This document shows, in pieces, positions 54,032 to 63,584 of a stretch of DNA of 64,000 nucleotides. Location: positions 62,001 through 126,000 of the forward strand of contig JACDNV010000002.1 of assembly GCA_017656425.1 (NCBI GenBank). Reading direction: 5' to 3'. Origin of the DNA: Candidatus Neomarinimicrobiota bacterium. GTDB taxonomy: Bacteria; Fidelibacterota; UBA2242; B5-G15. Both the position numbers and the translations under genes were made by a program. The notes under the pieces are model-generated. The model had not been told where the DNA came from and made no database searches. It saw only the letters and a program-made list of their open reading frames with translations. Each line of letters starts with the position of its first letter. Positions within the stretch are counted from its first letter, which is position 1.

Positions 54032-56405
54032 AAATGTAAAAAGTGAAAAGGTAACTGAAAACAAACTTTCAAATATTCTAAAGAACGAATATGTTAACGC
54101 AATTTTATTATATTTTATAATTTTAGTAATGCTTTTTTATAGTGTTATTTTTAGTGATAAAAGTTTTACCACCCCTGACCAGGTTTCAGCATCTTATACT
54201 TTTTACTCATTAAAAAAACATTTTGTTGACGGAGTATATCCCCTATGGAATCCATATATTTTCTCAGGTATGCCGGCTTTTTCGGCTTTATCTTTTAATG
54301 TTTACGTATATCTTCCAAATTTTATTCTACAATTTATATCAATGCTGGGCTTACCAGGCATGATTCCGATGGTTCTACACTATCTCATCGCAGGTTTTGG
54401 AACATTTTTACTACTAAGAAGATGGGGACTTAAATCAATCCCAGCATTTTTTGGCGGTCTTGCATACATGATAACACCCTATCTTATAACGATGCTTGTT
54501 TATGGTCACGGTTCCCAGATGATGACGGCTGTTTACATGCCTTTGGCAGTTTGGGCAATTGATAGGTTGCTTTATAAACCAGGGTTGTTTAATATGGCAT
54601 TGACTGCTCTTATTCTTGGTATTCAACTTCAACGAGGGCATGTCCAGATTGCGTACTATACGTGGATGCTAATAGGTGCATATTTTATTTATTTTTTGAT
54701 TGTAAATTGGAGAAAAGAAAATGCAAGAGAGATATTATTAAAAGTAGTCCCATTTTTTGTTATTTCTCTCGTCTTGGCATTTTGTTTATCTGCGGTATTG
54801 TATATACCTATTCATAACTATTCAAAGTACAGTATAAGAGGGGGATCTGGTGGTGGAACAGGATTTGATTATGCTACCATGTGGAGTTTCCATCCAAAAG
54901 AGATGATGACTTTTTTGAATCCCAGCTATTTTGGTTTTGGTGGTGTTACTTATTGGGGAACTATGCCTTTTACAGATTATCCAAATTATATGGGCATTCT
55001 AGTTCTTGTATTGGGGGTTTTAGCTGTTTTCATCAAAAAAAGGAAAATAACAATATTTTTTATTACCATAGCAATTTTAAGTCTATTAACTGCATTTGGT
55101 AAACATTTTTTCCTATATGGTCTTTTTTATAAAATTCTGCCTTTCTTTAGTAAATTTCGGGTGCCATCAATGATTTTAATTGTGACACAGTTTTGTGTAG
55201 CAGTACTTGCTGCATTTGGTCTTAATGATTTGGTGGAATATATTTCTAAACTTGATGAAAAGGGGAAAAAGAAGCTAAAGAAGATAATTTTTATAGTATT
55301 TGGATTATTGGGGCTTTTTGCACTATATCTTCTTCTATTTAAAGAGAGTTACAAAGCCAGTATGTTTGAAAAATTTAAGGTTAATCCCCAATGGAATGAG
55401 CAGCAGATCAGGTATGTTAATAATCTAAGATTCGATATGTTATACAGAGATTTCTGGTTAATGATTTTGTTTCTGGCGGCAGGTTTATCAGTGGCTTATC
55501 TATTCATGAATAAAAAACTGAGTGCAAAGATATTTTTCGCAACTGTTGTTTTGGTTACTTTTGTTGATTTATACAGGGTGGATAATAAGATAATAAGACC
55601 AATGGTCTCCAGCAGAGTAGATTTAACAAAGCTGAGAGATCCTGCCTGCGAATATATTTCAAAAGATAAAGATATTTTTAGGATATATCCCTTAGGTAAT
55701 CTATTTAACGATAAGCATTGGGGATTATTTGGATTGCAATCAATCGGAGGTTATCATCCTGCGAAATTAAAAGTATATCAGGATTTGATGGAAAATGTTG
55801 GATTTAATACCATGGGGATATTGAGGATGCTTAATGTGAAGTACATAATTTCACCTGCAAGATTTAGCGATGATAATTTTGAGGAGTTATTACAAACAAC
55901 AACATATATAAATGGCAGGCATATACCTGTTGCAATATATAAATTTAAAAAATTCTTACCCCGAGCATTTTTCTGTGATACAGTACAGGTTGTGAAGGAT
56001 AAAAACACGATATTTAATATCATAAAAGATGGGAAATTTGATCCAGAAAGAGTCTCAATAATAGAGGAGGAACTCCAGATCCAGATAGGCAAGCCTGATA
56101 CTTCATATGTGTCTATTGAAAAGTGGGATATTCATAGTATGACTTTCACAGTTTATACTAATAAACCTGCCTTTCTGGTAATTTCCGAAATTTATTATCC
56201 AAATGGATGGTTAGCATATGTTGATAATAATGTAACGGATATATTCAAAACCAACTATGCATTCAGGGGAATAGTAGTCCCTGCAGGAAAACATACAGTT
56301 TTCCTTCGCTTTAGAGCAACTGATATTTATGCTGGTTTGATAATAAGTGTTTTATCACTGCTTGTAATAGTCACATTGCTTATAGTTAAAAGAAGTGAAA
56401 AATAA
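54015..56405 (+). CDS. YfhO-family integral membrane protein (GT-C-like)
   Basis: 796 residues from ATG 54015, with GGAGGT (54002-54007) well placed; the frame is open to 53997. About 12 membrane helices follow a charged N-terminus. FTTPDQVSASYTFYSLKKHF, GVYPLWNPYIFSGMPAFSAL and NPSYFGFGGVTYWGTMPF are typical of YfhO proteins, which are thought to glycosylate lipoteichoic or surface glycans. The soluble C-terminal part (about 560-770) contains FRIYPLGNLFNDKHWGLFGL and the motif YYPNGWLAYVD. It closes the polysaccharide gene set and overlaps the histidine kinase by 11 bases. Confidence 0.85.
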   Translation: MREKNKNVKSEKVTENKLSNILKNEYVNAILLYFIILVMLFYSVIFSDKSFTTPDQVSASYTFYSLKKHFVDGVYPLWNPYIFSGMPAFSALSFNVYVYLPNFILQFISMLGLPGMIPMVLHYLIAGFGTFLLLRRWGLKSIPAFFGGLAYMITPYLITMLVYGHGSQMMTAVYMPLAVWAIDRLLYKPGLFNMALTALILGIQLQRGHVQIAYYTWMLIGAYFIYFLIVNWRKENAREILLKVVPFFVISLVLAFCLSAVLYIPIHNYSKYSIRGGSGGGTGFDYATMWSFHPKEMMTFLNPSYFGFGGVTYWGTMPFTDYPNYMGILVLVLGVLAVFIKKRKITIFFITIAILSLLTAFGKHFFLYGLFYKILPFFSKFRVPSMILIVTQFCVAVLAAFGLNDLVEYISKLDEKGKKKLKKIIFIVFGLLGLFALYLLLFKESYKASMFEKFKVNPQWNEQQIRYVNNLRFDMLYRDFWLMILFLAAGLSVAYLFMNKKLSAKIFFATVVLVTFVDLYRVDNKIIRPMVSSRVDLTKLRDPACEYISKDKDIFRIYPLGNLFNDKHWGLFGLQSIGGYHPAKLKVYQDLMENVGFNTMGILRMLNVKYIISPARFSDDNFEELLQTTTYINGRHIPVAIYKFKKFLPRAFFCDTVQVVKDKNTIFNIIKDGKFDPERVSIIEEELQIQIGKPDTSYVSIEKWDIHSMTFTVYTNKPAFLVISEIYYPNGWLAYVDNNVTDIFKTNYAFRGIVVPAGKHTVFLRFRATDIYAGLIISVLSLLVIVTLLIVKRSEK

Positions 56406-57576
56406 GATTTATAATTATTCAGGAAATATAAAAAAAGGACTCTTTGTATTAGCTATATTATTGATTATATGGCTATTATTCTATACTAAGTCTCTTGTAG
56501 ATAGTCTTAGGAAGGAAAGTGAAAATTTCCTTAGATTCTATGCCGAGGTATACGTAAAAGCAGCTACTGATTATAGCCCCGAAGATTTCAGTTTTATATT
56601 CGATCAGATTATAAAGCGTGTGTCTATTCCCATGGTTATCACTCAGAATATAAATTCAAAGCCTACTGCATGGAGAAATATAGGAATTGAAAAAGTTAAT
56701 ACACGAGATGATACTTTAAAAATTATAAAGATTGTTAGGAAAATGGATGAAGTAAATCCACCTATACCTCTTAGATATGGGGACTATCTACTCGGTTATA
56801 TACATTATGGAGATACAGAACTAATAAAGAGATTACAAATTTTTCCATATGTTGAGATAGGCATCGTTGGACTGTTTATTTTACTTGGATATCTTGGATT
56901 TCATTATATAAGAAGCAGTGAGAAAAGATCAATTTGGGTTGGAATGGCAAAGGAGACTGCACATCAGCTTGGGACTCCACTTACTTCTCTTATTGGGTGG
57001 ATTGAGGTGTTGGAAAATGAGAGTATTTCGGAAGAAATAAAAACAGAAATAAAGAGAGACATAGATAGGCTAAAAAAAGTTGCTAATAGATTTTCTCAGA
57101 TTGGTTCTAAGCCTGTTTTTGGTGAATATCGACTAAATGATCTGATTGAGGAGGTTATCGACTATTTCAAGAAAAGATTACCGCAACTTGGCAAAGGGGT
57201 TGTATTAAGATTCAGACCATTAAACGATGTAAAGGCTAGAGTAAACGCTGATTTGATTACTTGGAGTATGGAAAATATTATTAAAAATGCTATAGATTCG
57301 GTTTCTGAGACGAAAAATCCTGAAGTAGAAGTTATACTATCACAAACAAATGATGATAAGGTAATAATAGATGTTATAGATAATGGGAGGGGGATATTAA
57401 AGAAAAATTTTAAGAATATTTTCAGACCTGGATTTAGCACAAAGAAACGTGGCTGGGGTCTGGGTCTGTCACTAGTAAAAAGGATTATAGAAGAATATCA
57501 CAAAGGAAAAATTTTTATTAAAGAGAGTAAGCCTTTTGAAAAGACTGTCGTAAGAATTGTTTTAAAAAGAAATTAA
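56395..57576 (+). CDS. Sensor histidine kinase
   Basis: 393 residues from GTG 56395. Two helices (about 15-33 and 150-170) bracket a periplasmic sensor part. The H-box is MAKETAHQLGTPLTSLIGWI with phospho-histidine 190, the N-box is ENIIKNAIDSV, and the G boxes are VIDNGRGI and KRGWGLGLSLVKRIIEEYHK. No response regulator lies in the window. The 11-base overlap with the YfhO-type gene suggests it senses envelope or glycan status. Confidence 0.92.
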   Translation: MKNKIYNYSGNIKKGLFVLAILLIIWLLFYTKSLVDSLRKESENFLRFYAEVYVKAATDYSPEDFSFIFDQIIKRVSIPMVITQNINSKPTAWRNIGIEKVNTRDDTLKIIKIVRKMDEVNPPIPLRYGDYLLGYIHYGDTELIKRLQIFPYVEIGIVGLFILLGYLGFHYIRSSEKRSIWVGMAKETAHQLGTPLTSLIGWIEVLENESISEEIKTEIKRDIDRLKKVANRFSQIGSKPVFGEYRLNDLIEEVIDYFKKRLPQLGKGVVLRFRPLNDVKARVNADLITWSMENIIKNAIDSVSETKNPEVEVILSQTNDDKVIIDVIDNGRGILKKNFKNIFRPGFSTKKRGWGLGLSLVKRIIEEYHKGKIFIKESKPFEKTVVRIVLKRN

Positions 57577-57619
57577 ATATAAAAGATGTCTTTGTGTATT
57601 AAATATTTTAAATCTAAAT

Positions 57620-58387
57620 GTAACAGAGAATGAGCTTAATGTGTTATCGGTTGGATATGGTGATTACCAAATAAAGATGGTGTTGTACAGCTTGACGCCT
57701 TAATTATTGAAGGTAAAGCACTCAGGTGTGGAATTGTAGCTTGTCTTGAAAATATAAGGAATTCAATTTCTGTTGCAAGGAAAGTTATGGAAACGACGAA
57801 GCATAAAATTCTAGTTGGTTATTGTGCCAAGAAGTTTGCTCTGGCAAATGGTTTTAAAGAGGAGAATTTGTTGACGTAGAAGGCTCGAGGGTAGGTAGCT
57901 AAAATGCAAGAGAAATCTAAATGAAAAGGATAACTGGCTTTCCCCAGATCAATTCCACGATACAATTGGTCTAATTGTTGTTGATCAGAATGTAGACATA
58001 GCGACTGGTGTGAGTACTAGTGGATTAGCATGGAAGATTTCAGGTAAAATTGGTGATTCCCCCATTATTAGGGCGGGTTCATATTTTGATAATAGGGCTG
58101 GTGTCGCTGTGGCAACTAGTATTGGCGAAGAAATAATAAGAATTGCTGACTGTTTCTTAATCGTTGTGCTAATGAGAGGTGGTATGCATCCACAGAAGGC
58201 TTGCGAGGAAGCGTTAAAAAGAATAATTAAGTCAAATAACGGGAAGGTGAATTTTCAGGATGCATTTCTTGCTGTAAATGCGGAAGGTTATACTGCTTCG
58301 GTATCTCTTTTACCCGGTTTTAGGTACTATATCTATCAGGGTGATAAATTAGAAGTAAGTGAAGGCATTAGCTTCATAAGAAATTAG
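57620..58387 (+). pseudogene. Glycosylasparaginase / isoaspartyl peptidase-like (Asparaginase_2) pseudogene
   Basis: Across frames the plus strand reads ENELNVLSVGYG, (shift) PNKDGVVQLDALIIEGKAL, LENIRNSISVARKVMETT, HKILVGYCAKKFALANGFK, TAG stop, (shift) EKDNWLSPDQFHDTIGLIVV, DIATGVSTSGLAWKISGKIG, DSPIIRAGSYFDNRAGVAVA and GEEIIRIADCFLIVVLMRGG. These are the family landmarks, including the nucleophile threonine in HDTIG. The N-terminal 60 residues are missing, and at least two frameshifts and one stop interrupt it. A 125-codon open frame from GTG 58010 to 58387 is the intact C-terminal part. Confidence 0.85.
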
Positions 58388-58477
58388 GATAGAGCTTAAT
58401 ATTCCGCGTGATAAGAAATAAATTTTTACACTTTGGTTTTAAATAAAAATGGATTGTTTTTTATTAATTTGTTAAAT

Positions 58478-58495
58478 AAATTTGCGTGCAAATTT
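58478..58495. promoter_or_regulatory. Perfect palindrome, possible operator upstream of the polyamine operon
   Basis: AAATTTGC-GT-GCAAATTT (8-base arms, 2-base centre). Eighteen bases is the usual size of a dimeric repressor site. It lies about 110 bases before the leader ORF. No clear -35/-10 pair is visible between 58440 and 58580, so the promoter position is uncertain. Confidence 0.45.
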
Positions 58496-58587
58496 TTAGC
58501 GGGTTTTTATTTAAGTAGGATAAATGAATGATAGAGAATAAATTAATAAAAATACAAACAAGTCAATATAGCCGTCCTGTTATAAAG

Positions 58588-58656
58588 ATGGGGGTTATAT
58601 TGGTAGAAGCGTATGCTTCTACCACCACATTGAGTACCTACCTTTCCCAGGGATAG
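58588..58656 (+). CDS. Putative 22-codon leader peptide of the polyamine operon
   Basis: ATG 58588 opens MGVILVEAYASTTTLSTYLS then QG and TAG at 58654-58656. The stop codon lies inside the 5' arm of the terminator, so a ribosome ending here would cover that arm. A 10-base hairpin (58601-58610 with 58615-58624) is inside the ORF. There is no good Shine-Dalgarno sequence (only AAAG), which is the main argument against translation. It contains no arginine, and methionine only at the start, so any sensing would be by the nascent peptide, not by codon supply. Confidence 0.35.
   Translation: MGVILVEAYASTTTLSTYLSQG
58601..58624 (+). other. Leader RNA hairpin
   Basis: TGGTAGAAGC (58601-58610) pairs with GCTTCTACCA (58615-58624) around a GTAT loop, ten base pairs without mismatch. 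CTACC at 58638-58642 could compete for GGTAG at 58602-58606, giving an alternative fold. Confidence 0.7.
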
Positions 58657-58675
58657 TACAAACTATCCCTTTTTT
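58649..58675 (+). terminator. Intrinsic terminator/attenuator in the polyamine leader
   Basis: AGGGATAGT (58649-58657) pairs with ACTATCCCT (58662-58670) around a four-base loop and is followed by TTTTT. It lies 76 bases before the speD start and 260 bases after the previous gene remnant, so termination here would control entry to the operon (or end a small RNA). Confidence 0.8.
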
Positions 58676-58750
58676 ATTTTTCCACAAACATAGTTCTTTG
58701 ATTCCGGTTGAGGAGAATTTGGTAACTCTGAAAGGGAAAGGAGGTGAGCC

Positions 58751-59158
58751 TTGCAATCCTTAGGTCGTCAAATACTTGCCGAATTTTATGATTGTGATTC
58801 TGAAATACTCAATAATGTTGAGTTGATAGAGAAATATATGGTTGAAGCATGTAATGAAGCAGAGGCTACTATAGTTAAAACTGTTTTTCATGAATTCAGT
58901 CCACATGGAGTTAGTGGTGTTGTTGTTATCGCAGAATCTCATGTTGCTATTCATACCTGGCCTGAGTATAACTATGCTGCTGTGGATGTTTTTACTTGCG
59001 GTGATACAATATCACCGTGGACTATTTATAAATATCTTGAAAATAAATTGAGAAGTAAAACAAGTAGTATGATGGAATTAAGACGCGGTTTATTTGATGA
59101 TGTATATCAAAAAGTTTACCATAAACCACAGGAAAGCGTGGCTGTTGAGGTTAAATGA
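58751..59158 (+). CDS. speD: S-adenosylmethionine decarboxylase proenzyme (prokaryotic class 1B)
   Basis: 135 residues from TTG 58751, preceded by GGAGGTGA (58740-58747), the strongest ribosome-binding site of the region. LGRQILAEFYDCDSEILNNV, TVFHEFSPHGVSGVVVIAES and HVAIHTWPEYNYAAVDVFTC match SpeD. Ser63 is the self-cleavage site that becomes the pyruvoyl cofactor. It provides decarboxylated SAM, the aminopropyl donor for SpeE. TTG may reduce expression. Confidence 0.95.
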   Translation: MQSLGRQILAEFYDCDSEILNNVELIEKYMVEACNEAEATIVKTVFHEFSPHGVSGVVVIAESHVAIHTWPEYNYAAVDVFTCGDTISPWTIYKYLENKLRSKTSSMMELRRGLFDDVYQKVYHKPQESVAVEVK

Positions 59159-59176
59159 ATTATTGATAGGTGGAAA

Positions 59177-59647
59177 ATGGCAGTAATTAAGACACCGACA
59201 AAATACTTTTTGGTAAAAGGATGTGCAGAGGGTGAGTCGGAACTAAATAGCTTTGATAACGCGTTAATAGATGCAGGGGTAGGAGATACAAATCTTGTAA
59301 AACTTAGCAGTATCTTGCCCCCAAAATGTCAAAGAATTGAACCAATAAAATTGCCTCATGGGTCTTTGGTTCCAATAGCATATTCAAAAATAACATCATC
59401 AGTTCCTGGAGAGGTTATTTCTGCTGCTGTTGCAGTAGGAATTCCTGAAAATGAAGATTTAGCTGGACTCATAATGGAATATTCTAATAAAGCACCGTTA
59501 GATATTGTAGAAAAACGTGTTAAAGAGATGGTAATTGATGGATTTAAATTTAGAAATCGTACTCTAAAAGAGATAATATCAATCGGCGCTACCATAGAAG
59601 TTAAAAAAGTAGCCACGGCCTTCGCAGGGGTTGTGCTATGGGATTAA
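59177..59647 (+). CDS. pdaD: Pyruvoyl-dependent arginine decarboxylase
   Basis: 156 residues. Start TPTKYFLVKGCAEGESELNS, then SFDNALIDAGVGDTNLVKLS; Ser44-Ser45 in KLSSILPP is the autocatalytic cleavage site. PHGSLVPIAYSKITSSVPGE and YSNKAPLDIVEKRVKEMV also match the archaeal/chlamydial type. It makes agmatine from arginine without PLP. It lies 18 bases after speD and 17 before speE. Confidence 0.95.
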   Translation: MAVIKTPTKYFLVKGCAEGESELNSFDNALIDAGVGDTNLVKLSSILPPKCQRIEPIKLPHGSLVPIAYSKITSSVPGEVISAAVAVGIPENEDLAGLIMEYSNKAPLDIVEKRVKEMVIDGFKFRNRTLKEIISIGATIEVKKVATAFAGVVLWD

Positions 59648-59664
59648 TGTGAAAGGGAATTATT

Positions 59665-60516
59665 ATGAGTATATGGTTTGTTGAAGATGATATGAGGGTT
59701 TATGGGCTACTATTTAAAATAAAGAAGACGTTATTTACCGGAGAAAGTAAATATCAGAAGATAGAAGTTTTTGAAACTGAAGAAATGGGGAGACTTCTTG
59801 CGCTTGATGGTATGGTAATGAGTTGTGAGTATGATGAATTCTCATATCATGAAATGATTGCGCACGTACCTCTGTATACTCACCCAAATCCGAGAGAAGT
59901 TTTAATTGTTGGTGGAGGAGATGGTGGTACTGCAAGGGAAGTTTTAAAGCATGAAATAGTTGAATCTGTGGACATGGTTGAAATAGATGCTGAAGTTGTT
60001 GAGGTAACCAAGAAGTATATCCCATCGCTTGGTCGGTATTTTGATAATCCAAAATTAAGAATATATATTGAAGATGGATTAAAATATGTAGAAAAAACGA
60101 ATCGTAAATATGACATTATTTTAATAGATGGATCAGATCCTGTTGGACAAGCAGTCGGTCTTTTCTCTAAAGAATTCTATACTAATTGTAAATCAATTTT
60201 AAAAGATGACGGTATCATGGTCTCCCAGACTGAGACACCCTATGATGTAACCTTAAAGAAGCATGTTCCAGGTATATATAGAAACTTAAAATCAGTTTTT
60301 CCTGAAACTAGAATGTATCTTGCCCATGTTGCATGTTATCCATCGGGAATGTGGTCTTTCTCTTTTTCCTCTAAAAAGTATGATCCAATAAAAGATTTTC
60401 AAAAAGAGAGATATGAGAGAGATAATCTTGATCTGAAATATTATAATTCCGCTGTGCACAAATCCTGCTTTTCATTGCCAAACTTTGTAAAAAAGATGAT
60501 AAATGAAAAATCTTAA
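59665..60516 (+). CDS. speE: Spermidine synthase (aminopropyltransferase)
   Basis: 283 residues. LALDGMVMSCEYDEFSYHEM, ILIVGGGDGGTAREVLKHE-type motif (VLIVGGGDGGTAREVLKHEI), VEIDAEVVEVTKKYIPSLG and LIDGSDPVGQAVGLFSKEFY are the family motifs, including the catalytic DGSDP aspartate. It transfers an aminopropyl group from decarboxylated SAM to putrescine or agmatine. Its 3' end overlaps speB by 14 bases. Confidence 0.95.
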   Translation: MSIWFVEDDMRVYGLLFKIKKTLFTGESKYQKIEVFETEEMGRLLALDGMVMSCEYDEFSYHEMIAHVPLYTHPNPREVLIVGGGDGGTAREVLKHEIVESVDMVEIDAEVVEVTKKYIPSLGRYFDNPKLRIYIEDGLKYVEKTNRKYDIILIDGSDPVGQAVGLFSKEFYTNCKSILKDDGIMVSQTETPYDVTLKKHVPGIYRNLKSVFPETRMYLAHVACYPSGMWSFSFSSKKYDPIKDFQKERYERDNLDLKYYNSAVHKSCFSLPNFVKKMINEKS

Positions 60517-61354
60517 AAGAATAAACTTCCTTGGATTTGACTCATCTTATCCTGAGTCTGACATAGTTTTCTTTGGGATACCTTTTGATGGTACCTCCAG
60601 CTATAGAGCAGGAAGCAGATTTGCACCCAGTTTCGTGAGGGAGGCTTCCGAGAGTATTGAGGCATATTCTATTAGTCTTAATAAGGAGATTGGAGAAGAA
60701 AAAATCTGTGATGTTGGTGATATTTTATTGACGTATGGAAATGCAGAGAGATCAATTAGAAAGATTGGTTCCGTTGTTAGAAAATTTTTAAGGGATAATA
60801 AGAAAATTTTTGCTGTAGGCGGGGAACATTTAATTACTCTTCCGATAGTTAAAGAATTGTATAAGAAATATAAAGATGTCAGAATTATTTATCTTGATGC
60901 TCATGCTGATTTGAGGGATAATTATCTTGGAGAGAAATATTCTCATGCGACGGTCCTCCGACGAATTTGCGAGTTTTTTCCTTGCGAGAATGTGTTCGTA
61001 TGGGGGGTTAGATCGGGAGAAAAGGAAGAAATAACTTTTGGTAAGGAGAATCTAAACTTTTATTTAATTGAAGAGTATGAAAGTTTCATCAAAAAAGTTA
61101 AAAATATACCGAAGGATACATCTGTTTATATTTCCCTTGATCTTGATGTTCTTGACCCTTCTATCATTCCTGGAGTAAGTAATCCTGAACCTGGTGGCGT
61201 TGAGTTTAATGAGCTTTTAAAAATTTTATATGAATTTAGATCAAATAATGTTGTAGGTATGGATGTTGTTGAATTGACTCCACACTACGATAATTCTGGT
61301 GTTTCTAACATAGTTTGTGCTAAATTAATTAGAGAGATGGTTTTGATATTATAA
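60503..61354 (+). CDS. speB: Agmatinase / ureohydrolase
   Basis: 283 residues. IVFFGIPFDGTSSYRAGSRF, GGEHLITLPI, DAHADLRDNYLGEKYSHATV and SLDLDVLDPSIIPGVSNPEP contain all manganese ligands of the arginase fold. It hydrolyses agmatine to putrescine and urea, or, in a thermophile-type route, aminopropylagmatine to spermidine. Sequence alone does not separate these. It is coupled to speE and to the next gene (one-base overlap). Confidence 0.93.
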   Translation: MKNLKRINFLGFDSSYPESDIVFFGIPFDGTSSYRAGSRFAPSFVREASESIEAYSISLNKEIGEEKICDVGDILLTYGNAERSIRKIGSVVRKFLRDNKKIFAVGGEHLITLPIVKELYKKYKDVRIIYLDAHADLRDNYLGEKYSHATVLRRICEFFPCENVFVWGVRSGEKEEITFGKENLNFYLIEEYESFIKKVKNIPKDTSVYISLDLDVLDPSIIPGVSNPEPGGVEFNELLKILYEFRSNNVVGMDVVELTPHYDNSGVSNIVCAKLIREMVLIL

Positions 61355-62403
61355 TGAAAAATAAATTAATAACTATATTATTTTACCTTCTTTTTTTTCT
61401 AATTCTAAGTCAATGCAGTGTTAGAAGATATGTTGTAGAAGAGGAAAAGTTATCTATCGTTGATAGCTACTACAGTAATGTTCCAATCAGGGATATCTCA
61501 AAGTATTTAAAAAAAGCGGAATCTTATGTGAAATTCATCTCAAGCATTTGCTATTATAAAGGATATGTACTTTCTGAGAGGCTTAAAATCAGTGAAAGAG
61601 AAGCAAGACTGATAGATTTACAGAAGTTTGCAGAACGAGAGATATTCTTTAATAGAACTTCATCAGGCACTGCTGTTGTATTATATTCTGATATAGAAAA
61701 GGCACTTTTGTTAACATGTGCACATGTAATCAATTTCCCGGATACAATCCTTAGCTATTATTATATTGAGAGTGGTAAAAAGAATGTTGTTGAGTCTGTT
61801 GGATTTCGTATAAAGCAGGAATTTTACATCAGCAATATCCCGGATTACGACTCTATCGAAGTAATCCTTTACGATAGAAATTTAGATATTGCTTTTATTT
61901 TAGTCCATTTGAAGAGTGATAAAATTACCTCCATAATTCCATCTTTGGAATTTCCTTTTGGAGATTCAGATAAACTAGCGATTGGTAATTTTATTTATCT
62001 GATAGGTTATCCAAGCGGCTTCAAATTAGTTACGAAAGGTATAATTGGTTCAATAAAAAGTGATAAAAGTGGTGAGATTATAGTAGATGCACCATTTAAT
62101 CGTGGTGCAAGCGGCTCTATTGTACTTGCTATTAACAGCATAACCTCAGTGGTGGAAATTGTAGGGATTGCAAGATCATCAGCTGCAGATTTCCTTCAGT
62201 ATCTTGCACCTGAAAGAGGTTCTGGGTTTGAGAGTGCTGAGAGCCTAACACCATATCGAGGTGAAATATATATATCGAGATATTCGTCAATAAAATATGG
62301 TATTACTCAGGTTGTCCCTATAAATGCTATTAGGAATTATATTAGAAATAATCGATCTCTATTTAATAAATATCGAATTAATATAGATAATATTAAAATG
62401 TAA
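61354..62403 (+). CDS. Trypsin-like serine protease lipoprotein
   Basis: 349 residues. The signal ends in a lipobox (FFLILSQC). A trypsin-like fold follows, with histidine in LLLTCAHVIN, aspartate in YDRNLDIAFILV and serine in FNRGASGSIV, which gives a complete triad. A long insertion separates His and Asp. No PDZ domain is seen, unlike DegP. It overlaps speB by one base, but a link to polyamines is not evident. It could be a periplasmic protease of the envelope. Confidence 0.8.
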   Translation: MKNKLITILFYLLFFLILSQCSVRRYVVEEEKLSIVDSYYSNVPIRDISKYLKKAESYVKFISSICYYKGYVLSERLKISEREARLIDLQKFAEREIFFNRTSSGTAVVLYSDIEKALLLTCAHVINFPDTILSYYYIESGKKNVVESVGFRIKQEFYISNIPDYDSIEVILYDRNLDIAFILVHLKSDKITSIIPSLEFPFGDSDKLAIGNFIYLIGYPSGFKLVTKGIIGSIKSDKSGEIIVDAPFNRGASGSIVLAINSITSVVEIVGIARSSAADFLQYLAPERGSGFESAESLTPYRGEIYISRYSSIKYGITQVVPINAIRNYIRNNRSLFNKYRINIDNIKM

Positions 62404-62548
62404 ATAATATCGGATTGCATTTTGATGTAAAAGATAAATTCGTTATGTGGTAAATTTAGTGAATTCTATAAACTGTAAATGATATTTGTATATAATAGTT
62501 AAAAAAACTATATTTTGTGCTTTAATTGATAGTTTAAGATACAAATAG

Positions 62549-63568
<1,020 letters not shown>

Positions 63569-63584
63569 TCGGACACTATCAATA

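Noticed and set aside
58560-58680. tRNA-like or known SAM/guanidine riboswitch upstream of speD
   Set aside because: No tRNA T-loop or acceptor pairing; none of the SAM-I, SAM-II, SAM-III or guanidine (ACGR loop) consensus strings that I know is present. Hence treated as an unassigned leader.
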